The notes under the pieces: generated by a model
What the model saw: only the letters and a program-made list of their open reading frames with translations
Database searches by the model: none
What the model was told of the DNA's origin: nothing
Program-made: the position numbers and the translations under genes
Origin: Alitta virens
Lineage: Eukaryota > Annelida > Polychaeta > Phyllodocida > Nereididae
DNA: 64,000 nucleotides
Direction: 5' to 3'
Assembly (NCBI GenBank): GCA_932294295.1
Contig: OW028573.1
Coordinates: forward strand, 66,069,829 to 66,133,828
Part shown: piece by piece, positions 13,024 through 26,862 of the stretch
Layout of the letters: each line of letters begins with the position of its first letter
Position numbering within the stretch: position 1 is the stretch's first letter

Positions 13024-16000
13024 CAGTGGGACGTGGTCTTGTGAGCGTAGCGTCGTTTCTTTGGTAACAGCCACATGACAGTGTATGGCGACGTTATGAC
13101 GTCGTTACGATGTCACCACTTTTGCTGCTCTTGCTCCCCTACAGCTATTGCATAACCTGCTCTAACTAGGACACAATGCTATTCATTTAGGAGATGCTAC
13201 ATTCAATCCATTAGGAGTGGCCAACACAACAGACAGCAACCTAATGCAGCTCATTATCCCTGACCAACGCTTGGCTCCTAGCACCTGGTCATTTCCTCTC
13301 AATTCTCTGTATTAAACGTCTCCTAACGTAAACATTACTCAATTTGAATCTTAATCAACATCTGCCTCGGTCCAACAGGAAAGCCGAAAAGGCAGATTGT
13401 CACCCAAATATTGCCATTTCCTTTCATGACCAAGGAGATTGACTTTGGTGAAGTATAGATTTCTTTGATTACACAAATTAACTAATAAAGATTAACTAAT
13501 ATCCACTGTTTACTTTGGTCAAAAGTAATGTACAATCCGCAGTGAAATAAAGCCAAACTGCCAAGTCAGATATTTTGCTAACCAATAATGTACTGTGAAA
13601 TTCAAATACATATTTAAATGCATTGATTTTAGCCCCATCTCAACTAACATGGCAAAAAAATTGTTTATTAATTATGAACGTGGTGAATAAAAGCCCCAGA
13701 ATCATCTGTCTTCAATTAAGACAACTGCTACCACCCACGATGAAATACTGTTGTATACCGTCTATGGCCTGACTTCGCCCCACCCCTGTTTATGTCATTT
13801 ATTTTGCCAACAATTTAGGCCTAGGTATGATATATTTCATTAAAGCATGTGGCAACTTCACAATTAGGACTAAGGGGTGCATTGGTTTGCTTAAGCTCTT
13901 GTATTCTTGTTCGTGTGTATAAATGTGTACCATTTCCAAATTACCATCCGTAGTGGAACAACCTATTTTGGCCAGCCAGGCAGAAGAGTGCGTGAAAACT
14001 GTGAATTGGCTCAATCAAGTTGGGCAGGATAGGTTTTTGAAAAGGAGCATTTTGCGAATTAAAGGGAATCACAGCAGTCAATCAGCAAGTCTGCTGGAAC
14101 CGTCTTTAATCTTGTAACCCATAGACCTCTCGACACCTCTATCACACACAGTTTGATTGGAGGTTTTGTGAGCAGAGAAAACGTTTAAAAGCCAATTGTG
14201 AGGGTATTCAGGCAGTGTCTGGTAATTGAGTGTTGGACAGCGTCGGAATTAGCTGAAGATCTGAGGGCAATGGGTAGAAGGAGTGACCTCTGACAGGGCC
14301 ATGCTACAGGTCACCCTAATGACCAGAGACACCAGCACTCTTGTTAGATGCTTTTGATCCACTCAGGAGTTCCACGTGCTCCATCTCAAGGACTCTCCAG
14401 TCTCCTCTTGCTGCTGCTGCAGACAACGTATCAAAGGGAAAAAGCAATCAATTTGGGCAAGCGTCATTGGGACTCATTGCTTTCATGCATTGTACCACAA
14501 GAGGCAATGATTGAACCAATAGTATTCACAGGTACTTCACCTACCAAACTTAGTTTGTAGCACTAACAGACTTAGAGTAATTAAGCCACAATTACCAACG
14601 ATATGTTGTGTTTAAGATGCTAACAACACTTATTGGACGTCTTATATATCCATGCAATATAAGCACAGATGACATCATTAGTAAACAGTGTGTCATTGGA
14701 ATGCTTCATCCCAAGGTAATTAAACACCTGTCCACTGTGTTCAGGTGTGTGGTGGGCAGTCCAGTTGTGATGCAAATTTCATAGCATCTTAAAGTGTCCA
14801 GTGGGATGTTGCTTGCATCCATCACAAGTCAAAAGCCAATAGTTGAGAATACAAACTATACATTCAATGAAGTGGAAACGACAGAGTGCAACAAATCTCC
14901 TTAAAGACAGTGTTCAGAGCAAAGAAGCGTGAAAGTAAAGATAAGATTGGAATCGGAGCTGTCGTCTGATGTGGCCATTTGTACAAATGCCAATGATTTA
15001 CTGAAGACCTCATTTGAAAGTCTTATATTTGCCACACATATAGGGACAATTTAGAGGCTTGAGTGACAAATCATTTTGGCAGGGAAAACATCTTCCAATC
15101 TTGGTTTTCAAGCTGTTTGCTTCCGAATAACAATGTCTCGACCAAATGCTGGATAGAAAATGATTAATGGTAAACAATCAAATAGTGCTTGGTAATGGCT
15201 TAAAATATACTGAATATACAATTTAAAGTGAAAAAATTCACCATTATCTCGAGAATCCTATCAAATTAAAACTCTGCGTATTAAGTCACCCGCGTCAACT
15301 TCTAAATTAACATTTTCATCTGGTTTTGAATCTTTGCACAGGCGAAAAACATCGAAACTGGTGGTGCATAGCGAAGAAAGTTAAATTAAGAAAGGTCATA
15401 GGACATTGTGCAAGGTCAAAAAAAGTATGGAGACAGAGCGACAATCGGTTGAGAGGTGATGGTCAGGCATAATGACCGGGTCCAGCCTGTTGCCCGGGGC
15501 TTGGATCTGGCTAAAAGGGGAGTCGGGCGTCCTACCCCGCTCTCCAATCAGCGTCATTAAATTAGTCCAACTCATTGCACCTTTTCGGGGCGAATTGACC
15601 CCCTGGTTTAACATGAATACAGCGTGACCACCCAGGCAAGCAAAGACACAGCTATGCACCGTATGTAATGAGTATGAAGCAAATAAGATTAGAAATGTTT
15701 GGGCCAGTTTTAGTTGCTTGGGTCATGGCCCATCTTGGTCCAGCGATCACTCGAGTCCCTTCTGAGTAAACCCAACAATACGCATACCGACTGTTTCCTT
15801 ACAGGCCAGCTCCCAGCGGTTCGTTTTAACCTCTCTTGTGATTTTCGCTTTCTCCCAATCGACCAGAGTGTGAAATGTACACTGCAAGCAAGACTGTTAC
15901 ATGCTGACATCTGTCATGGGGGTTCTGCCAACACAAAGCTCTCATCCTGCACGATCCTTATTTTAGAACATAACTGTTTCATTGACTGCTTGCCAAACAA

Positions 16001-18279
16001 TACAAATTAAAACTTGAAGGCAAATATAACCCAAACATCGAGGAATAAATATTATAATATTGTTCTAAGGATACCATCACTTTAAACACAATGTACTGTG
16101 TGGTATTTATTTTCACATTCTTAAAAATTCAATTGCACATTTGGCAGAACAAGGATGTTAAGTTACTCAGAACTAGGTGGTGTATTTTTGAATTTGGGGC
16201 AATACACCTTCTGCTTCCACCATACAAGACTATGACAAAAAGCTTTACCGCACAAAGTCAAGTGATTAAAATGTTTTGCTGCTCAGTTATATGAATGATT
16301 TCTACTGGAGAGCATATTCCTGGACAGACTGTGATGCCAGGGGCACTTTCCAGGTTGGGGTAATTGTGAACGGAGCGCAGTTACCCTGGCGAACCTGTCC
16401 CGCCTCCTTCACAAAACCTTGGGTTGCAGGATCCAAACTAAGGTTAGTACCTGGGGGCAAAACCCCGCCCTGAACACCCTGCCCTATTTGTGGTCACATC
16501 TCTGACGGCTCCTGGAGACACGTTTCTCTTGTCCTGAAGACATAAAGTCAGCATGGTCCACCCTGGGTCCACCCTTGGCCCACCATGGTCCCAGCATGCT
16601 CAGCAAAGCCCTTGTTCTCCTTAAAAATGAACCTCTAATTGGTCTCTACCCTGCTCTCTCTTTCCATTGTGTTTGCAAAGTTATTTTGGCAAAACGCGTC
16701 CATTTTGTTCTATACAGAAGCGTCTCCTTCTCCATTGTGCATGCCTGACCTTGTATCGTTTTGGAATGCAATAATGTTCTCCTTAATGGGATGCCTGCAC
16801 ATGTACGTGCCAAACAAAAAGCAGTATATGCATCGTACTAATGGGGTACTTATCGCCATTAAGTTTAATTGATGTCCAAGCAGTAAAAAACAAAAATAGT
16901 GCATAGCACTGCATACCAGTCATTTATATATAAGTTGAGTGGTCCTTAAATCTTTGGGTGACATACACTGTATTTCACTGACATATCATTTGTCAAATTT
17001 GTTTGAAATATTGTGCAAATTTTCTTGTTTTTTTTATGCCACTGTTACTCACCTACACGATAGTCTAAGATAATTTGCTGACTAAAGCCATTACTGATTG
17101 TTACCGGGTCAGTAGTTTGTGTCATATATCCACACAATAAATTAATATCATTCACTTGACATAAAGTTACACAAAAGGTCAGACATCATTAATTTTCACA
17201 AGCCAGGGAATCTAATCATCTCCAATTTTCTCCTTTTAAAATTAAACTTTGAAATGTCTTTTGAAGTTGGAGATTAGCCTTGAGCTGTAATATCGATCAT
17301 ATGAGGTGACCATGATGTGGGCACATGGGGACCTCCACATGAGGGGCCTGGGTCCCAAAAATGGCTGCAGGGCTAGGACCACCACGCCCAGTCTCAGCTC
17401 CCAAGAAATGGACATTGTTGATGTTGGGCTGCGGCCTCTGTTCACTTCTACATCAACAACAAGAACACAATACAGCAACACCTGATTATGGCAACAGTTT
17501 CCTCAGAAGTCATTTCAAGCGTAAAGTAACTAGGTGTTTCTATTGATCCATAAATCAAATTCTACACCATACATTTTACTAGACATCAAAATGAACATTA
17601 TAAATTAAAGTAAAAAAAAAGTTAACTTGTCCTATTTTCTTATTTTACTCATTCAAAAGTATAATGAGAAAAAAAGTATTTATTTTCCAAATGTAGCGCA
17701 TGCAATTGGATTTCCCTAAGGAAACTGTTGTTGAAATACAACCACTTATTGTGCAAGTCTTCAGGAAAATGACTTTTAATCAATTTTTTTTTTCAAATTC
17801 AAAAAGTTTTTTTAATAACCGCCTTTACAAAATAAATATTGCGGCCTGATACCTTCTGGTATATTTGGCCTTTACCAATAATTAACTGAAAAAATTTACA
17901 TGATAATGTAGAGCATAAGTTTATTTTATTTTATTTGAAACATCAAAAATTAAAGCTCTGTGTTGGACACCGAGTACAACAAATTGCCATTTACTATACA
18001 CATCAATTAATTAATCAAGCAACAGTTTGACACATTTCTATAGATGTTATGTACTACATTCTCTTTCTTAAATCTTAGCCTTCCCAGAAAAGATTGTTTC
18101 CCAATAAACGTTTCCTCTCTTAGAGACGACACCTGTTAAAAGCATTTCCTGAGAAGAGAAAGCACTATGTTAAAATGGAAAGCATTTCGGGCCAAATCAA
18201 CTCTCCTCAATATTGAAACCAATGTGGCCACTTCATCAATTGAGGAACAAGTGTGCTGCATTCTTGAGGAGCACATCTG

Positions 18280-18315
18280 GTTGCTAGGGGCTGTTGACAA
18301 GTTAGCAATGGCAAC
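18280..18315. promoter_or_regulatory. Candidate RFX X-box-like inverted repeat
   Basis: GTTGCTAGG at 18280-18288 and CAATGGCAAC at 18306-18315 are inverted half-sites resembling the RFX consensus GTTGCC...GGCAAC, though the spacing is longer than in a canonical X-box. Confidence 0.25.
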
Positions 18316-20520
18316 CACGATTTTCCCTGGAGACTAAAGCGTTTTGTAATGATTTATAATATGTTAATCACTGCTGTCTTGTATCGTGTAATAAAAACAT
18401 AGGTAAGTTTTATAAAATTAAAAGAAATATGTATTCCAGTTTATGGAAAACCAGCTGTATCTTGACAAGAACGTCATACTTTTACCAGTTTTATCGTGTT
18501 CATACTGCAGATAATAAAACCACTTCGGACCCAAAACATCCATTGACCATGCATGAAAACATGGGAAAAGTACCTTCAGTGTAAGTAATTAGACTGTCCA
18601 GATTTCTTACTGCAAGTGAACGAGAGGCTCATGCAAGCCACTCATCAGGCACCTGTTATAACTCTCCACCACATAAGAAGGTATCTTGTTCCTGAAAATA
18701 TTTTCTAGTAGCTCTTAAAAATTACACAACTGAACAGAAAAGATGGGGTTATGGTGATCAAGCGTTCTAACAAGCTTTCTTGCAAAAGAGTTAGTGGTGA
18801 TTAGGTAACCTGTTTATTCACCATTTACCCCAAGAGTGCTGGGGGAGGAGGGTTAAGGGCTGCACTGGATAATTGGGGTTAGTTAAGAATGACCCAAGAC
18901 TCTCGTAACTCATTCGAGAACTCCAGTTATGTAAAATGGGATGAGGGTGATTAGTAAACTCCAGGGTGCTCTTTGCAAGAGGGGAATATAGACTTAACTA
19001 GGTTCTAACTAGGCTTGATAGGGTTAACTGGTAGGTTTAACTAGGTTATTGTAACCCTGATTTTTTGGCTAGTTTTCTGGTTGCTTGTGGATTTCTTTTC
19101 TGCTAATGTATACCATAAATGATGAAGTTATATTACATAAACTGGACGAAATAACTGAGTCTAAGTTTGTGGTTTGCCTCGACTCTGAGACGTGGAAATT
19201 GAAGCAAGTGGCGTCACAAAAATCCATACATAAAGCAGGATATTGAAGCTGAGCAAAGGTGTGTGAAATGAGATAAAACTCATTGCTTTTTGTGTGAATC
19301 TTCAGCATCATCAAAATCATCAAAGAAGACGGGGCACAACTAGCAGGATGTTTTAATAGATGTGCAGGTCTTGCGCGGCTGTGTAGGGCCATTGAGTGAA
19401 AGGGGGTGAGGACGAGCGGCGTGCATTTATCTTGTAAAGGTGAGGGGCCCTGGCGAGGGCATCTGTGGGGTCCTTAGTGTGTAGGGCCAGTCCTTTTGCA
19501 CATTTCCAATCCATCGAATCAAGCACAACGACGGTCAGTCAGCCATGGGCAGGATACACGAGCGATTGGCCGCACGCTCCCACATGAAATATGAATTGTT
19601 CAATGAAGATGACACTTCTCAGCTCTTCTTTGCTCATCTTCAAAAAGCCCCACAACACTCGCCATGACAAACGCTTTGAACTCGCCCCTCCTTCAACGTC
19701 CTCAATTCCTCATTTACAGAAACCCGTGCAATGCACCACTCCTCATACGGTCCTCAGAACTTTCTCATGCTCCCAAGCCATTCTCACTCATCTTTATCCA
19801 ATATATCTTGCACATAATGCTCCTGTTGAAGACTTCAGTCACAGATTGAGGCATCTTTGGGATATATGTCCCTCAAAGTGCCACGCGAGGCATCTGTCGG
19901 CCATTTTCCTGCGCACTTCTAAAACACTGAGGATGTGTGCCACCTTTGAAGTCCTAAATTGAGACAACTGGAGCACACGTTATGGCCAAGCACCTTTGGC
20001 TTAATTGAAATGGAGCCGTTACTTTGATTTGTTTGCTATATAATCCCAAGGAAGGCATTTGCAATTTATGGAGGTCAATTTTTCTCGCGTCATTGGTTAG
20101 TCTTTGGATGCAAAGAATGACCTTTCCTTCCTGCTTTTTTATATAGATAGTGCAATATCGTTCTAAAAATATACTTTTTAATCAGTTATTTTCTCCTAGT
20201 TTTGTTTTATTTATTTTTTATTGCATGTACAGTTTGGTTACATTGTTGTCTCTACTTCTCTTCTTTTTAAAAAATGTACCAACTCCCATAGGGTTTCAGA
20301 TTCAGATATTTTAAAATTGGATTTCCCGTTCCCACGAACAGCCCTAAAGTAGGTAAACCAAGGATACCTATCAAAGAAAGCAAACTTTCACTAAAAGATG
20401 CCAGCCTTATGTGCATAACACTCCCAGTAAATAGAACTGTTCTGTTTTAGTCTTACCAGTCTTTTTTTGAAGTCTGAATCATATTCATTAAAAACATGAA
20501 AAATGTATTATTTCAAACGG

Positions 20521-21440
20521 TGATTTTTTTATTATTATTATTTTTTTTTTATTTAAAAAATATTTTAAAAGGGTAGCCAGATCAGCCGAAGCTGTTTTAC
20601 ACCCGGGCCCTTTACATCAGTAAAAAACAATAAAATAATAAAATCCATAGATATCGATAACAATTAAAACCAATAATAAATATACTGACAATAAAATACA
20701 CAAACAATAAAATACACAATAACCAAGTTATAGCACCAACAATTTCATTCACTCATGGGCTGCTTTCTTGATATATAACATTCTTTTAAGTTACTTGGCA
20801 AATTATTCCAGGTTCTGGCTTCTCTATAGAAAAACATTTTCTTGTGAAATTCACTTTCAGGAATTGGCAAGTATAAATTCATACCATGTTGTCTTGTTCT
20901 TTTATCTTTAATTTCAATATCTAAAACTATATTATTTGTTAAATATTGAGGAGCCAGTCCATGAATACATTTAAATATAAGTAAGGTTTGGAAATAGAAA
21001 AATCGTTGTCGTACATTCATCCATCCTAAATTTCAAACTAAGTTAAATACCTCTATGCTGTACATAATCAAAATTCTTTTCTATTATCCTAGCACAATAA
21101 TTTTGCATTCTTTGTATTTTATTGATATTTGTTTGGCTAGTACTGAAGTGACATAAAATCTATATTAGGTTGTATTGCTGAATTATAAATTTTGATTAAA
21201 ATTTCTTTTGAAAGTGTCTTACTTAAATTAGCTAATTTGGAGGTTTTAAGATACAGAATCCTACATAACTGGTTTACATAATTGTTCCATGTTAGAGTGT
21301 CATCTATTTCCAAACCTAAGTATTTCATTGATTTAACATGTGTAATATCACTATCATCAACTAAAATATGAAGCAAACCACTATATAATGATGGCTGCAC
21401 TTTAATTGAATACACAAACATCTTTGGACGTTTCATTTAG
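20521..21440 (-). mobile_element. 5'-truncated non-LTR retrotransposon (LINE) with broken reverse-transcriptase C-terminus
   Basis: On the minus strand, 21436 down to about 21137 encodes a late reverse-transcriptase segment (SMKYLGLEIDDTLTWNNYVNQL, then ...SKEILIKIYNSAIQPNIDF). After a frame break, 21020 down to 20745 continues with LLIFKCIHGLAPQYL and TWNNLPSNLKECYI, the usual C-terminal landmarks of many CR1/L2/Jockey-like elements. Its 3' UTR has a GTGTAAAACAGCTTCGGC-type block near 20585-20605 and ends in an AAT-rich tail at about 20521-20560, read on the minus strand. The element lacks endonuclease and most of the RT and is dead. Confidence 0.85.
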
Positions 21441-24006
21441 GATGATTGCACACGATTTACCATCTCTGGTTGCAGTCAGGGTCACTGCCATCCCATAGCA
21501 ACGGGAAGCCTCAGTTAAGGAATGCAGCATCCGCTGGCACTCTCAGGGGCACGCGCCTGGCCATGTTAACAAACTGAAGGTATGCATCTTGCTTGGAGAC
21601 TACAGTCACATCCAGAAATATGCGAAGAAATGCACATGTAAAGGACTGCTGATGGACTGTATTAAATGCTCTGATAGACTGTAGCGGAGCCTTTCATTAT
21701 GTTGATGGGTCACACGGAAGAAGCCAATATAGAAAGTTTAGTTGAATCAATGTAGCACCAAAAATGAATAAATTGACTTTCCTGCATATGAGTGCTAATA
21801 CTAAACAGACAGAAGTCAAAACTATATTTTATTTGAAATAAGAGTGGTGTATTTATATCTGAATTGTCAGTCGTAAACACTAGTGCAAATTAGGAAAACA
21901 ATGTCTACCACACCATAGATGAGAGTTGCATGTCTATATCCTGCAAAAGTATTGCTAATAATAAATTTTGAAATATAATAGTCATATTTTTTAAATCAAA
22001 CAAACGCGATAACTAAATTGGGTCAAACATAATCAATCAGGGATTAGACATGCATTCGAACAGCATTTGCATCTGCCTGGGTCTGACCACTCATGATATT
22101 TTGTACTTTATGAGTGGAAATCACGAGTTTGTGGGGAGCCAATGTCATATCAGCTCATGAGAGGCCCTTCACCCCGTGCTCGGGGGGTGGTGTTGGGGTT
22201 TTACCCCTGTCCCTGCATAGCCCCCCTTTTCTCTAAATAAGCGTTCAAGTCTCATCAGCCACCTGCGGAGAACATGAAATCACCAGCAGTAACAATACAC
22301 ACACTTATCCAAAGGACCCTTGCCCACCCTACCTCTCCACACCTTTGTCCACTGTGTCTAATTAAAATACCCAATAACTTTTACTGGCCTTCTGGCTGCA
22401 CTTCCACTCTCCTTCTGACAGAATTTATTATATCCCATCCTCAATATAGGCCAATTAAACTTTTGTCAGCAGCAGTAATTTGATGCATGGTCATTAGCGC
22501 ATTCAAAACATCGAATCAGACCGTTGTAAATTCCTCCAAACACAATCAGACAACAAATTATATGAATGCCAAAGAGCTTCCTTCATCATTTATTAATCTA
22601 CAAAACTATAGTCATTATTTCATCTATTCGTGCTTCCTCTCTTTATACAATATATTGTATATTCAAAATACATGTATATATCCTCAGGCAAAATTTCCAG
22701 ATTTGATTCTTTTTTTTCTCAAGCTGCCCCTGAGATTAAACAAAATTAGTGGATGAATTTAATATGCACAATAGCAGAAAGAAAAATACTTACACAAATG
22801 TACTTTATTTCCAGATAAATACAACCAATGCTATCAGTCCTTGTCTCGACTAAAGAAAGTCCTTTGGGAAAAGGTTTAGATTTCTTCAGAGCAACACGAG
22901 GTGATAAATCAAACTCTTAACTAGAAACCTTTGATTTTAACCCGTTTTTATGAAAAAAGAAAAGAAAAAGAAAGCAAGAAAAGGCACATTAAAGGCTGTG
23001 ATATTGTTGATACTCAAGTCACGTTGGCACCATGTTCCCCAGCAGAGAGCTCTATGGGAGCTGACAGGACGTTGGTTGTCAGGTGATGTTCAGGAAAGGT
23101 CAAGTCTCGGTGACTCAAGTGACATGTCACTGACACGGGAGTCACCAAGTCAGACCAGGGCCACCAGCAGTGCATTCTCTTGTAAATTTTCAATTAATAA
23201 AGAATTATGATGCGCTTTGTTGAGCAGGCCAGGAAGTTGAGATATTTCACGTGTCAATGAGCTGTGTCTGAGGGGTGAATCGTGAGCGATCAACGTGGCA
23301 ATGAGATTTGCATGGGTGTCATTGGCAAATCGCTGCCATTTTGCGCTTCATTCAAAATGCCATAGAGCAACACTGGTCTACCTGCTGGACCACAACAGTT
23401 TCAATTTTCAGACTTTGTTATAGTTTGACTACCAGTTATGACTATTGACAACTGATCAGGGTGATTTTTAAAAATGACTTCACAATTAACTATTGTAATA
23501 AGGCTATATTCTTCGTCCCTACCTTTTCCAGAAATGTGAGAATTACACAGCAAATGAGATGATACTTTGCAGTAGTTTTCAGACGCTCTAAAAATGTTAA
23601 GAATGAAAATTTATTATCCTCACTTACTGCATTAACGAGTTACTTCTGGACCACCCAAAATATCGCCACTAAACGGATAAATGTACATGATTTCATTGAG
23701 AGTGAGTGGCAGTTTTTATAGCATCATTTCATCACGAATTTCCTGCACAGCATAGAACTGCATTGAATGCTTGAAAAGGCATTGAAGGAAGTTGGTTTGT
23801 TGTTGCCGTACCCAAACAGACCCGCTGCAGGTGTGCATTGGTTGACTTTGCCAACCACTTAATTTCCATCATAAAAGTTACGAATGACAAAGTAATTGGC
23901 GAAATAAGTTCATTTGGCAACCACAATAGGCGCAATATATCAAGGCTTGGTCCTCGTAAGGAGAAGCCAATGCTCAGATGTGGGCCCCATTGCCGCTGTT
24001 ACATAA

Positions 24007-24064
24007 TGAGGGGGCTAGGGGGGCACAGAGGCAGGGATATTAGGGGGGATTTTGGGGGCAGGGG
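24007..24064 (+). repeat. G-run cluster, potential G-quadruplex
   Basis: Six or more runs of four to six Gs separated by short spacers (GGGGGCTAGGGGGG, ATTAGGGGGGATTTTGGGGG, CAGGGG). The arrangement satisfies the usual G4 pattern of four close G-tracts. Confidence 0.5.
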
Positions 24065-25324
24065 ATCACGAGGGAGCAACAGCCTGCTCTTTCCTTTCTT
24101 TCCTCATTAACACGGCTCAGGGAAGTTGTCATGGCGGCCAGCACTAATGTCACTGATTCTATTTTATGATGTGCTGGTCTTGTTGAGCCATTGAGCCTGG
24201 CCAGGGCTTTACACACGGGTGGTCTCAGGTCTATTGTGCTTGGTTGGTCTCCAGTGGCCCCAGCCACAGTTCAGATGCAACATCAAATCCACCTTGAAAT
24301 ACTAATGACAGCAATCCATTGACAGCCGTGTCTGAAGCTTTTCACGGTGCATTTTCCATGACTTGGTGACTGATCTGCCCACGCCGGACCTGTGGGTCTT
24401 GGCGCCCATCAATATTGTGTTGGCCAGGACAATTGCTGGCAGCTCCCGGCCCTGCAGCTGGCCGCCGATTTGAGGCAGGCAGGAAATGGCACTGGTTACC
24501 ATGCGGGCTGATTTAAATGACCGACATAAAACCTAGCAACTTCTGAAAGCAATCCTCCTCTTCAACTTGCTCTACAAATAAACATATGGAAATGAGCATG
24601 CCTCCCAACTCCTGCTACAATGAGCATTTCTGTGCATTTTTTCAGAACCCTCCGAAAACATATTAAATCGAGGCTTGCTGGTCACGTCACCTGACAAGGA
24701 GTCAAAAAGACTTTGAATTAAATGAAGAAAGGGGAATCTTGAGGTTTGCCATCCATGGACTTTGAAGCCAGGGCTTTTCTGTCAAGTGTCATTCAACAAA
24801 ACGGTTACAATATGCCATTTATCCCTGGACAGAAAGTAGCGCTGCGCATCAATACATGCAGGGCAAAATAGTCCCGTGGAATTATATGGGTGTGCTAAGT
24901 CACACGTAAGTCCGCTCGCTCATAAGTCTCGCTCTTCAATACATCACTTTCATGTTTGACTTTTAATTTGCAACCTCATGCCACCCATGAAGATTTATGG
25001 CAAGTGTCAAGCATGTTTATACAATCCGAACACATTCAGTCGCCTCTGGAAAACTTCATTCATTCTCCCGAAATTTATTACCAATTCGATCCTCGTGTAG
25101 TTATGGTGAGCTACACTACACAAAGTTGTCAAAACTTAATGAGGGTATAACCCAATTTTATTGAATGGCATTCAACACTGACTCTTCATCACGGTTCCAG
25201 TTTGCACTATGACCTTTGATTGAATGATTATACACATGGATAATAACGTTATTTCGAATAAATGTCTGTACTTTTCTTTGGTATTCTATTAGTTGAATGC
25301 GTACTGTTTTTGTTATTCTGTGGA

Positions 25325-25545
25325 AATTAAATATCATCTTATCTTATTTTGCCTTATCTCTTCTCATCTAATTTTTTGTTGCGACGCATCTTATCTTATA
25401 TTGTCTTATCTTGTCTTATCTTATCTTGGTTTATATTGTCTGATCTTATCATCTTGGCTTATCTTATCTTATCTTAACTTTCTTGGCTTATCTTGGCTTA
25501 TCTTGGCTTATCTTATCTTATCATATCTTATCTCTAGTAGGTTAA
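25325..25545 (+). repeat. Degenerate CTTAT pentanucleotide repeat
   Basis: Many imperfect copies of CTTAT/CTTGG (ATCTTATCTTATCTTGGC patterns). The open frame through it reads as repeated Leu/Ile/Ser/Tyr and is a repeat artefact. Confidence 0.8.
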
Positions 25546-25757
25546 TGCTGTTTGGAGGCCCCAGGAGACCCATGGGAGGTTGTCATATTGACCCCCTCAA
25601 AACATTAAATATGTGTCTAATATATTAAAACGCTTATTTTATCTTTTAGCACAGTAATTACTGAAGAATAAAATCTTTTTTTAAAAGATGATTTTTTTAA
25701 GAAGGTCTCAAGCCATTTTGGGGTAAAATGTGTAATTTTAGAGATTTTTACCTTAAA

Positions 25758-25772
25758 CCCCCCCCCCCCCCC
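25758..25772 (+). repeat. Poly-C run
   Basis: Fifteen consecutive Cs after TTAAA. Confidence 0.85.
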
Positions 25773-26744
25773 TAGACCTGTAGATCTATGCCAGTGGATA
25801 TGTTTTGGTAGCAAAATGTGTGAAATTCAGTTTTTTATCAGGTCCCAGGGGCACTTTTTTGAAAATAGGGTTAATTAGTATATAAGGGTCGAAATCAGCT
25901 CAGACAGATGCCGAAAATGTTCCCGCAACTGCAAAAATTCTCAAAATTATGGGGTTACATGAGTAATGATAAAACACTTAGTTTCACACATTTTGCGCGC
26001 TTGGAAATGACAGCAATGTTTCGGTCTAAGCAGTACTGGCTAGCATGCAAGCATGGAGTGATATTCCTGGCCATCAAAGCATGTCACTTTAAAATTCCAG
26101 CAAGAGCATGATGGACGTTGGGTGGTTGTAGAATTCTGGTTGCAAGAGCATAACAGCGGGTAAAGGAGAAAGACGCTGTGGTGAAGAACGGCGGGTGGTC
26201 CCAAAGGACAAAATGGACGGATGACACTAGTGACAGCGGGCCACCTCCACTTTCAATTCCCTTACAGAATAACACAGAATAAGATGCAATGCGTTCACAT
26301 GGCTGACACAGCATTAGTGCTCCCTAAAGTTGTCAAGACGTCAGTTATGCAAGGTTCCCATCAAACTGAATAGAACTCCATGCCCCTGTGAAATGACTTT
26401 ACTTTCTATTTAATAAAGTGAAAGCTCCAGCAAAATTACCAGTGGGAATTTTATGATTTACACCAGCATAGAACATTAATTTAAACTTATTAAATTTACC
26501 AGCACGAGAGAGATACCACCTTTGACTCCCCTATATATACCGAAAAATCTATTTTACCTTCCTGCAATACACAATATTTTGATGGGCAATTGCAAAGACC
26601 TTGACGAAAGAACAAGAAAATATCCAAATCCCTGAAATAATATGTTATCAAACTATAAGAATATTCTACGTTTTAAAGGAAGTTTATGTGAGAATAGATT
26701 GTTGGAATTTGTACACATATCTATGTCTATGTCTTTATGCTACG

Positions 26745-26862
26745 GGGTCTTCGGCTTAGTCAGCTTATATATGTCCAGCTGCCAGAGGCAGACATAATGA
26801 ACAGATGATAAGGTTTGGCGTCCACACCATGTTACACACACTGACCAATATATTCTGCTATC
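26745..26862 (-). repeat. Copy of an unclassified interspersed repeat (family U)
   Basis: Carries GCTTAGTCAGCTTATAT, CAGCTGCCAGAGGCAGACAT, AATGA..GATGATAAGGTTTGG and CACACCATGTTACAC. The same ordered blocks recur at about 34350-34480, 35995-36150 (forward), 36200-36345, 47625-47735, 48210-48330 (forward) and 62055-62215 (forward). Confidence 0.65.

Larger units (their letters stand above)
10481..20520. other. Ten-kilobase gene-free region upstream of Olig
   Basis: No convincing exon or full mobile element is seen. Open frames such as 11003-11416 (plus) and 19591-19962 (plus) lack splice context or recognisable domains. The DNA is mostly unique and of mixed composition, with a cluster of CREB-type words near 13016-13110, a palindromic RFX-like site at 18280-18315 and a TA repeat at 12779-12795. 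A cis-regulatory landscape of the Olig gene is the most likely reading, by analogy with other developmental regulators. Confidence 0.4.
21441..26750. other. Non-coding stretch with simple repeats only
   Basis: No exon recognised. Contains a G-run cluster (24007-24064), a TTATC-type pentamer region (about 25325-25545) and a 15-base C-run. Long open frames in the pentamer region are made of repetitive LILSYL codons and are not genes. Confidence 0.4.

Noticed and set aside
25293..25628. 111-codon Leu/Ile/Ser/Tyr-rich frame resembling a membrane protein
   Set aside because: Produced by the degenerate CTTAT pentamer repeat.
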